Assembly (NCBI GenBank): GCA_041398225.1 | Contig: JAWKVD010000030.1 | Location: forward strand, 1 to 31,541 | DNA length: 31,541 nucleotides | Reading direction: 5' to 3' | Source of the DNA: JAWKVD01 sp041398225 | GTDB lineage: Bacteria > Pseudomonadota > Alphaproteobacteria > Caulobacterales > Hyphomonadaceae | Shown here: positions 15,294 to 21,417 of the stretch, piece by piece | Numbering within the stretch: position 1 is the stretch's first letter | How the letters are laid out: every line of letters begins with the position of its first letter | Program-made: the position numbers and the translations under genes | Notes under the pieces: model-generated | The model's input: the letters and a program-made list of their open reading frames with translations, nothing else | Database searches by the model: none | What the model was told of the DNA's origin: nothing

Positions 15294-15965
15294 GGCGTAG
15301 CGGCCGGTCTCCGGATCGCGCCAGTGCAGTTCGCCCTTGCCGATCGAGAACCACGCGCCGTGCAGCTTCAGGCGGCCTTCCGCGACGGCCTCGCGAATGA
15401 AGGGGAAGGTTTCGAGATTGATCAGCGACTGATGCACCGCGCCGTGTTCGAGCGCTTCCTGGCGCTGGGCCGGGGCGATGTCCGGATCGGCCAGAACGAT
15501 CTCGCGCGCGGGCGCCGCGATCTCGACCCAGGGCGCGATGAAGCGGCCGACCGGCTTGTCCTCGGCGGCGGCGAGACAGGCCTGAACGCCGCCGCAGCCG
15601 CCATGGCCCATGACCAGGATCTGCTTCACCTTGAGCACGGTGACGGCGAACTCCACCGCCGCCGAGACGCCGTGATAGCCGCCGCTTTCGTCATAGGGCG
15701 GAACCAGCGCGGCGACGTTGCGGACGACGAACAGTTCGCCGGGCGCGCCGTCGAAAATCATCGCTGGGTCGGCGCGGCTGTCGGCGCAGGAGATGATCAT
15801 GGTGGCGGGCTGCTGGCCGTTGCGCAGCCGGCGGAAGGTGGCGGCGGCCTCGGGATAGCGACCGGCGCGGAAGCGGCGATAGCCCTCGATCAGGTCCTGG
15901 GCGTCGTCGGCGAATTCGAGCGCGGGCGTCTGGTCAGGCGTCTTGTCGGGCGTCTTGTCGGTCAT
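15276..15965 (-). CDS. Beta-class carbonic anhydrase
   Basis: A 229-residue zinc enzyme interconverting CO2 and bicarbonate. The zinc ligands and catalytic pair are visible: Cys60, Asp62 and Arg64 in SCADSR, and His121 and Cys124 in GHGGC. Other family blocks are GELFVVRNVAALVPP, SAAVEFAVTVLKVKQILVMGH, HQSLINLETFPFIREAVAEGRLKLHGAWFSIGKGEL. A short repetitive N-terminus (DKTPDKTPDQTP, encoded by near-repeats at the DNA level) precedes the domain and looks like slippage; the true start could be later, since no ribosome site lies before ATG 15965. It is cytoplasmic, divergent from the TetR gene with 195 bp between starts and convergent with the NTF2-like gene. Family identification is firm. Confidence 0.94.
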   Translation of the reverse strand: MTDKTPDKTPDQTPALEFADDAQDLIEGYRRFRAGRYPEAAATFRRLRNGQQPATMIISCADSRADPAMIFDGAPGELFVVRNVAALVPPYDESGGYHGVSAAVEFAVTVLKVKQILVMGHGGCGGVQACLAAAEDKPVGRFIAPWVEIAAPAREIVLADPDIAPAQRQEALEHGAVHQSLINLETFPFIREAVAEGRLKLHGAWFSIGKGELHWRDPETGRYAIVPAS

Positions 15966-16076
15966 GGGAGGGGAGGGCCCTTTTCGAAAGGGGGCCGGCG
16001 CGCGGGCCGGATCGAAGCGGGTAATTGCGCTGGCCGGGCCGGATCATCAACCCCGGATCGCGCCTCATCGGAGCAA

Positions 16077-16105
16077 TTGACTCACAGGTCATCGGCCCGG
16101 ATAAG
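16077..16105 (+). promoter_or_regulatory. Candidate promoter of the TetR gene
   Basis: TTGACT (16077-16082), 17 bp, GATAAG (16100-16105) lies 56 bp before the TetR start in the divergent region shared with the carbonic anhydrase gene. A direct repeat TCATCGG occurs at 16065-16071 and 16089-16095, flanking the -35 box, and TGAC-N6-GTCA overlaps it; either could be a self-regulating operator. Visual call only. Confidence 0.4.
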
Positions 16106-16160
16106 GTACGAGGAGTTCCAATACGCGGGGGCGATTGGTTCAGAAGGCAGGAGCGGGTGC

Positions 16161-16832
16161 ATGTCCGACGTCGAAAACGCTTCGAAAGAGCCCGGCAACG
16201 ACCCCGGCAAGGATCCGGGTCCGGACGGCGCGTCATCGGAGGGCGGCGCGGCCGGCGAGCGCCGCCGGGTCGGCCCCAAACGGTCGGAAGCCTCGACCGC
16301 GGCGGTGATCCAGGCCGCCTATGTCGAACTGTCCGAACATGGCTGGCGCGGGTTTTCGGTCGATCGCGTGGCCAAGAGCGCGCGCGCCTCGAAGCAGACC
16401 ATCTATCGCTGGTGGAAGACGCCGGCCTGTCTCGCCGTGCAGAGCGTGCTGTCGCGGCTGCCGGCCGCGCAACCGCCGGCGGGCGATCCGCGCGAGCGCA
16501 TCCGGGCGCTGATCGAGCCGCTGCTGGTGGCGGTGCGGACGGGCGACGGCGCCCATGCCTGGCGCGCGGCGCTGCTGGCGGCGGCCGACGACACCGAAGC
16601 CGGCGCGGTGTTCCGCGCCTGGTTCATGGAGACGATCAAGCTGCCGATGCGGCAGATCCTCGCCGAGATGGCGATGAAGAACACGATCCGCCGCGACTAC
16701 GATATCGATCTCGCCGCGGAGCTTCTGTTCGGGCCGGTGTGGCACAGGCTGATCGCGATGCGCGGCCCGGTGCCGGAGGTCTATTCGCGGCGGCTGGTCG
16801 AGGCGATGATCCGCGCGCTGGCGCCGGGCTGA
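16161..16832 (+). CDS. TetR/AcrR family transcriptional regulator
   Basis: A 223-residue repressor-type regulator. ATG 16161 has AGGAG 7 bp upstream. A disordered Pro/Gly/Asp/Glu N-terminal tail of about 35 residues (KEPGNDPGKDPGPDG) precedes the TetR DNA-binding domain: helix STAAVIQAAYVELSEHGWRGFSVDRVAKSARASKQTIYRWWKT, in which the recognition helix is SKQTIYRWW. The ligand domain contains GDGAHAWRAALLAAADDTEAGAVFRAWFMETIKLPMRQIL and LAAELLFGPVWHRLIAM, similar to the TetR C-terminal families with the YRWW recognition helix. It sits 34 bp upstream of a GH43-like lipoprotein gene and divergent from a carbonic anhydrase gene; the adjacent genes are its most likely targets, but this is inference. 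The ligand is unknown. Confidence 0.9.
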   Translation: MSDVENASKEPGNDPGKDPGPDGASSEGGAAGERRRVGPKRSEASTAAVIQAAYVELSEHGWRGFSVDRVAKSARASKQTIYRWWKTPACLAVQSVLSRLPAAQPPAGDPRERIRALIEPLLVAVRTGDGAHAWRAALLAAADDTEAGAVFRAWFMETIKLPMRQILAEMAMKNTIRRDYDIDLAAELLFGPVWHRLIAMRGPVPEVYSRRLVEAMIRALAPG

Positions 16833-16866
16833 GATCGCGGGGCGCGGGCTTCGGGAAGGGCGGGCG

Positions 16867-17961
16867 ATGCTGAGACGGACGTTTCTGGGCGGTCTTCTGG
16901 CGACGCCGCCGCTGGCGGCCGGGTGCGTTTCGCGCGCGGACGGCGGGTCTTTGGCGGGGGCCGGGACGGGCGGCTTCGAGGTGAGGCGTATCGGCGACGG
17001 TCCGATCATCTATCCCGACCTCGACCCGTCGATCGGCCACAACATCCAGGGACCGTCGCTGATCCGCGTGCCGGACTGGGTGCGCGATCCGCTGGGCCGC
17101 TACTATCTCTATTTCGCCGATCACAAGGGCGCCTATATCCGGCTCGCCTATGCGGACGACATAAAGGGGCCGTGGCGCATCCATGTTCCCGGCGCGCTGC
17201 GGATCGAGGACACGCCGTTTCCGAAAACGCCGCCGCCGTTCAGCGACGCCGAGATGGCCGCCGTTCGCGAGCGCGCGCAGAAGAGCGGGCTCGATCTCGA
17301 ACAGTTTCCGGATGTGGTGAAGGAGCTGACGACGCCGCACATCGCCTCGCCGGACGTGCATGTCGATCACGCGAACCGGCGCATCGTGATGTATTATCAC
17401 GGGCTGGAATCGTTCGCGCGGCAGGTGTCGCGCGCGGCGGTCTCTGACGACGGCGTTCGCTTCACGTCGGGCGGGGAGATCATCGGCAAGACCTATTGGC
17501 GCGCCTTTCCCCTGAACGGCATGACCTATGCGATCGCGATGCCGGGCACGTTCTACCGCTCGGCCGACGCGCTGTCGGGCTTCGAGGAGGGGCCGACGCT
17601 GTTTTCGCCGAACATGCGCCATGCGGCGGTCTTCCAGCGCGGCCAGACGCTTTACGTGGTGTGGAGCGAGGTGGGGGCGGCGCCGCCCGAGCGGCTGCTG
17701 CTCAGCACGATCGACGTGTCGGGACCGTGGGAGAGCTGGACGGCCGGCGAGCCGGTCGAGATCCTGCGTCCCGAACGTGCGTGGGAGGGGGCGGGCCTGC
17801 CGCTGGAGCCGTCGCGGCGGAGCTATGCGCCCGGCCCGGTCAACCAGCTGCGCGATCCGGCGATCTTCGAGGAGGACGGGCGGATCTGGCTGCTCTATGC
17901 GACGGCGGGGGAAAGCGGCGTGGCGCTGGCGGAGATGATCGCGACGCGCGGGGCGTCTTAA
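16867..17961 (+). CDS. GH43-like five-bladed beta-propeller lipoprotein
   Basis: A 364-residue exported protein. MLRRTFLGGLLATPPLAAGC is a lipoprotein signal with lipobox LAAGC, also with a Tat-like RRTFLGG. Mature sequence shows the repeated blades of the glycoside hydrolase family 43/62/130-type propeller: GPSLIRVPDWVRDPLGRYYLYFADHKGAYIRLAYADDIKGPW, SPDVHVDHANRRIVMYYHG, HAAVFQRGQTLYVVWSEVG, and NQLRDPAIFEEDGRIWLLYATAGESGVALAEM. The recurring Asp-Pro with hydrophobic-Tyr strands is typical, but I cannot identify a complete catalytic acid pair, so it may be a hydrolase or a sugar-binding propeller. It follows the TetR gene by 34 bp and may be under its control. Similar proteins are annotated simply as glycoside hydrolase family proteins. 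Moderate confidence. Confidence 0.78.
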   Translation: MLRRTFLGGLLATPPLAAGCVSRADGGSLAGAGTGGFEVRRIGDGPIIYPDLDPSIGHNIQGPSLIRVPDWVRDPLGRYYLYFADHKGAYIRLAYADDIKGPWRIHVPGALRIEDTPFPKTPPPFSDAEMAAVRERAQKSGLDLEQFPDVVKELTTPHIASPDVHVDHANRRIVMYYHGLESFARQVSRAAVSDDGVRFTSGGEIIGKTYWRAFPLNGMTYAIAMPGTFYRSADALSGFEEGPTLFSPNMRHAAVFQRGQTLYVVWSEVGAAPPERLLLSTIDVSGPWESWTAGEPVEILRPERAWEGAGLPLEPSRRSYAPGPVNQLRDPAIFEEDGRIWLLYATAGESGVALAEMIATRGAS

Positions 17962-18006
17962 CCCTCTTCTTGGCGCCCGGCTTCTTACCCCTCGACTTCT
18001 TTGCAC

Positions 18007-18035
18007 TCGACAGGGGCGATCAAAGCGCCTATATG
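18007..18035 (+). promoter_or_regulatory. Candidate promoter of the rimP-nusA-ylxR-infB operon
   Basis: TCGACA (18007-18012), 17 bp, TATATG (18030-18035) lies about 150 bp before rimP and 24 bp before the leader hairpin. Five of six matches in the -35 and four of six in the -10. No other good pair was seen between the GH43-like stop and rimP. Confidence 0.45.
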
Positions 18036-18058
18036 CCCCCTCGAACCAGTTCTCACAT

Positions 18059-18094
18059 CGAAGCGGCGGCCCCGGGAACTGGGCCGCCGCTTCG
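18059..18094 (+). other. Strong 14-bp hairpin in the rimP-nusA leader
   Basis: CGAAGCGGCGGCCC pairs perfectly with GGGCCGCCGCTTCG around the loop CGGGAACT. It is followed by CATTTGAGGCTTTATTTC, U-rich but without a continuous T-run. It may be the terminator of the upstream gene, a leaky attenuator of the operon, or an RNA structure read by NusA. Its position at the head of the nusA operon is suggestive, but function is not shown by sequence. Confidence 0.6.
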
Positions 18095-18187
18095 CATTTG
18101 AGGCTTTATTTCGGGCGTTCATTATTCCGGACGTTCATTCGGACCCGCCATTCGACTTCGGCGGTCCCCAGGAGACCTGATCCCCGC

Positions 18188-18805
18188 ATGCGGGCGCAAA
18201 GCGAACTCGAAACGCGCATCCTCGAGATGATCGAACCCGAAGCGAAAGCGGTCGGGCTCGACATCGTGCGGGTGCGGGTGATGGGCTCGCGCACGCCGGT
18301 GCTGCAGGTGATGGCCGAACGCCCGGACGGCGGCATGGACGTCGAGGACTGCGCCCGGCTTTCGCGCCGGCTGTCGCCGCTGCTCGATACCGAAGATCCG
18401 ATCACCGAGAAGTACACGCTGGAGGTCTCCTCGCCGGGGATCGACCGCCCGCTGACCCGCAAGGGCGATTTCGCCAACTGGGTCGGGCAGGAAGTGCGGA
18501 TCGAGGTCGGCGTTCCGGTCAACGGCCGCAAGCGCTTTCACGGCTATATCGCGGGCGAGACCGACGGCGTGGTGGCGGTGGACCTGAAGGACGGAACGTC
18601 GACGACGATCGCCGTGGACGACATGGTCAAGGCGCACCTGGTGCTGACCGACGAGCTGATCGATCTCGCGCAGGCGCGCGGACACATACCCGACGCGGTG
18701 GAGAACGGCGTCGACGAACAGGTTTTCGACGAAGTGATTGAAGAGGACGCGGCGACCGGCGAAGGCCCCGCAGACGCGTTCGACGACGAGGAGAAAGAAA
18801 AATGA
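18188..18805 (+). CDS. rimP: Ribosome maturation factor RimP
   Basis: A 205-residue protein needed for maturation of the 30S subunit. The N-terminal domain reads IEPEAKAVGLDIVRVRVMGSRTPVLQVMAERPDGGMDVEDCARLSRRLSPLL, followed by the family signature YTLEVSSPGIDRPLTRKGDFANWVGQEVRIE and a C-terminal Sm-like part (GRKRFHGYIAGETDGVVAVDLKDGT). It is longer than E. coli RimP because of an acidic tail (about 45 residues, ending FDDEEKEK). Start ATG 18188 has AGGAG rather far upstream (12 bp), so an alternative upstream start is possible. It overlaps nusA by four bases (ATGA), standard for this operon. High confidence. Confidence 0.95.
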   Translation: MRAQSELETRILEMIEPEAKAVGLDIVRVRVMGSRTPVLQVMAERPDGGMDVEDCARLSRRLSPLLDTEDPITEKYTLEVSSPGIDRPLTRKGDFANWVGQEVRIEVGVPVNGRKRFHGYIAGETDGVVAVDLKDGTSTTIAVDDMVKAHLVLTDELIDLAQARGHIPDAVENGVDEQVFDEVIEEDAATGEGPADAFDDEEKEK

Positions 18806-20514
18806 GCTCACCTGCGGTTTCCGCAAACAAGCTCGAAATCCTGCAGATCGCGAAGGCGGTCGCGCAGGAGAAATCGATCGATCTGGGCATCGTGCTCGAC
18901 GGCATGGAGGAAGCGATCCAGAAGGCCGCGCGCTCGCGCTACGGCCTGGAGCACGACATCCGCGCCGAGATCAATCCGGACAGCGGCGAAACCCGCCTGT
19001 GGCGCGTGCAGACCGTGGTCGAGGAAGTCGAGAACCCGGTCACCGAGATCAGCCTCGCCGACGCCAAGAAGCTCGACGCCGAAGCCGAGCTTGGCCATGA
19101 ATTCCGCGAAGAGCTGCCGCCGTTCGAATTCGGCCGCGTCGCCGCGCAGACCGCCAAGCAGGTGATCACCCAGAAGGTGCGCGACGCCGAACGCGAGCGC
19201 CAGTACAACGACTTCAAGGATCGCGTCGGCGAGGTCATCAACGGCATCGTCAAGCGCGTCGAGTACGGCCATGTGATCGTCGATCTCGGCAAGGCCGAGG
19301 GCGTGATCCGCCGCAATGACGGCATCGGCCGCGAAACCTACAATCCGGGCGACCGGGTGCGCGCCTATCTCTACAAGGTGGTGCGCGAGACCAAGGGCCC
19401 GCAGATCTTCCTGTCGCGCGCCCATCCGAACTTCATGGTGGCGCTGTTCGCGCAGGAAGTTCCGGAGGTCTATGAAGGCGTCATCGAGATCAAGGCCTGC
19501 GCCCGCGATCCGGGATCGCGCGCCAAGATCGGCGTGTTCAGCCACGACAATTCGATCGACCCGGTCGGCGCCTGCGTCGGCATGCGCGGCGCGCGCGTGC
19601 AGGCGGTGGTCTCCGAACTCGGCGGAGAGAAAATCGACATCATCCCGTGGTCGCCGGATGCGGCCACCTTCATCGTCAACGCGCTGCAGCCGGCCGAAGT
19701 GTCGAAAGTGGTGATCGACGAGGAGGAGGGCCGGGTCGAGGTCGTGGTCGAGGAGAGCCAGTTCCCGCTGGCCATCGGCCGTCGCGGCCAGAACGTGCGG
19801 CTCGCCTCGCAGCTCACCGGCTGGCAGATCGACCTGATGACCGAAGCGGCGGACAGCGAACGCCGCCAGCGCGAATTCAAGGAGCGCACCGACCTGTTCC
19901 AGAAGGCGCTGGACGCCGACGAAACGCTGGCGCAGCTGCTGGCCTCCGAGGGCTTCGAGACGGTCGAGGAGATCGCCTATGTCGACGTCGAGGAGCTGGC
20001 GGTCATCGAAGGCTTCAACGAAGACGTCGCAAGCGAATTGCAGGCGCGCGCGCAGGACTATCTGGCGCGCCTGTCGGCCGAACTCGACGCCCGCCGCAAG
20101 GAGCTTGGGGTCGTCGACGACGTCGCCTACATGGAAGGCGTGACGCCGGCCATGGCGGTGAAGCTGGGCGAGAACGAGGTCCGCACGATCGAGGACCTGG
20201 CCGGGCTGGTGCCGGACGATCTGGTCGGCTGGAAAGAGCCGGGCCCGGACGGCAAGCCGAAATTCCAGCCGGGCATCGTCGACAAGACCGAGATGTCCCG
20301 CGACGACGCCGAGCTGATGATCCTGAAGGCGCGCGTGGCGGCCGGCTGGGTCGAACCGCAGGCGCTCGAGGACGAGCTGGCCGCACGCGCGGCGGCGCTC
20401 GACGCGGAAGAAGCGCAGCTCGACGCGGAGACGGTCGAGGACGACGCCCGCAGCCGCGGCGAGGAACTTTTCAAGATCGGGAGCCAGGGTGAGTCAGAAG
20501 GCGAGCGTCAGTGA
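18802..20514 (+). CDS. nusA: Transcription elongation/antitermination factor NusA
   Basis: A 570-residue RNA polymerase-binding factor controlling pausing, termination and antitermination. N-terminal domain LEILQIAKAVAQEKSIDLGIVLDGMEEAIQKAARSRYG; S1 domain at about residues 135-200 (GEVINGIVKRVEYGHVIVDLGKAEGVIRR); two KH domains at about 230-345, with the invariant DPVGACVGMRGARVQAVVSELGGEKIDIIPWS and FPLAIGRRGQNVRLASQLTGWQIDLMTE; then C-terminal helix-hairpin-helix repeats (LASEGFETVEEIAYVDVEELAVIEGFNEDVA and another near 435). An acidic extension ending in EDDARSRGEELFKIGSQGE makes it longer than the 495-residue E. coli protein, as is common in alphaproteobacteria. Starts by overlap with rimP and overlaps the YlxR gene by 26 bp. 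Certain. Confidence 0.98.
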   Translation: MSSPAVSANKLEILQIAKAVAQEKSIDLGIVLDGMEEAIQKAARSRYGLEHDIRAEINPDSGETRLWRVQTVVEEVENPVTEISLADAKKLDAEAELGHEFREELPPFEFGRVAAQTAKQVITQKVRDAERERQYNDFKDRVGEVINGIVKRVEYGHVIVDLGKAEGVIRRNDGIGRETYNPGDRVRAYLYKVVRETKGPQIFLSRAHPNFMVALFAQEVPEVYEGVIEIKACARDPGSRAKIGVFSHDNSIDPVGACVGMRGARVQAVVSELGGEKIDIIPWSPDAATFIVNALQPAEVSKVVIDEEEGRVEVVVEESQFPLAIGRRGQNVRLASQLTGWQIDLMTEAADSERRQREFKERTDLFQKALDADETLAQLLASEGFETVEEIAYVDVEELAVIEGFNEDVASELQARAQDYLARLSAELDARRKELGVVDDVAYMEGVTPAMAVKLGENEVRTIEDLAGLVPDDLVGWKEPGPDGKPKFQPGIVDKTEMSRDDAELMILKARVAAGWVEPQALEDELAARAAALDAEEAQLDAETVEDDARSRGEELFKIGSQGESEGERQ

Positions 20515-21286
20515 CGCTCCGGAGTTAGCTCCGGACGCGGCCGCGCCCGAGACCGACAACGGTCCCGGTCGCGGACGTGCGTCTCCTGAACGCCGCTGCA
20601 TCGCGACGATGGAGCGGCGCGCGCCCTCGGAAATGATCCGGTTCGTGCTGGGGCCGGACGGCGCCGTCACGCCCGATCTCGCCGGCCGGCTGCCGGGCCG
20701 GGGGGCCTGGGTGACCGCCTCGCGCGAGGCGATCGAGCGGGCCGCCAAGCGCGGCGCGTTTTCACGCGCCTTCCGGACGCAGGCCGCGGTTCCGGACAAT
20801 CTCGCCGATCTGGTCGAGACGCTGCTGGTGCGGCGGCTGATGGAAAATCTCGGTCTCGCCCGCCGCAGCGGCGATCTGTCCACCGGATTCGAAGGCGTGC
20901 GCGAGATGATCCGCGCGGGCCGGCCCGGCGCGGTTCTGGAGGCTCGCGACGGCGCGGCGGACGGGCGCGGCAAGGTGCTGGCGCTGCTGAAGGCCGCCCA
21001 TACGCCCGAAGACGGCGAATCCGGCCCGGAAACGCCGATTGTGGGCTGCTTCAGCGCCGAGGAACTGGGGATGGCCTTGGGAGGCGGGCGTGTGGTACAT
21101 GCCTGTCTCAGATCTGGGCGTTTCGCCCAGAGCTGGTTGGGCGAACTGGGCCGGCTGGCCGGCTTCCGAGCCGTGCTTCCTCCGGACTGGGCGTCCCGGG
21201 CGGAACAAATTTCAAGGGATTGCGGGTCTTTCTCCGGGCCGGGGCGCATCCCTGCGCACCCCGAGGAGGGTGAGCCGCCGGACTAA
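20489..21286 (+). CDS. YlxR/DUF448 RNA-binding protein with C-terminal L7Ae-like domain
   Basis: A 265-residue protein in the usual slot between nusA and infB. The YlxR domain (about residues 33-95) shows ERRCIATMERRAPSEMIRFVLGPDG and LPGRGAWVTASREAIERAAKRGAFSRAF, matching the RNA-binding family characterised as an RNase P-associated/nucleoid protein in other bacteria. A second part, about 115-245 (LARRSGDLSTGFEGVREMIRAGRPGAVLEARDGAADGRGKVLALL and EELGMALGGGRVVHACL), resembles the L7Ae/L30e fold, a fusion typical of alphaproteobacteria. GTG start at 20489 with GGGAG, inside the 3' end of nusA (26-bp overlap), so translation is probably coupled. Both ends are low-complexity. Family certain; exact function unclear. 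Confidence 0.9.
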   Translation: MSQKASVSDAPELAPDAAAPETDNGPGRGRASPERRCIATMERRAPSEMIRFVLGPDGAVTPDLAGRLPGRGAWVTASREAIERAAKRGAFSRAFRTQAAVPDNLADLVETLLVRRLMENLGLARRSGDLSTGFEGVREMIRAGRPGAVLEARDGAADGRGKVLALLKAAHTPEDGESGPETPIVGCFSAEELGMALGGGRVVHACLRSGRFAQSWLGELGRLAGFRAVLPPDWASRAEQISRDCGSFSGPGRIPAHPEEGEPPD

Positions 21287-21357
21287 AATGACGACTGGAT
21301 TGACCCGATGATGGTCCCCGAGGCCGGTCACTCCTACATGTGTGTGGACTGACGGGC

Positions 21358-21417
21358 ATGAACGGGCGGGCGAAAAGGCCGGCCAAGACTGAAGCAAGAG
21401 CGTCAAAGCAAGACTGA
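21358..21417 (+). other. Possible 19-codon leader open frame abutting infB
   Basis: ATG 21358 opens a 19-codon frame (MNGRAKRPAKTEARASKQD) whose TGA (21415-21417) is immediately followed by the infB ATG, in the same frame. It has no good ribosome site. It could be a leader peptide or chance; the 3' half supplies the only A/G-rich stretch before infB. Confidence 0.2.
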
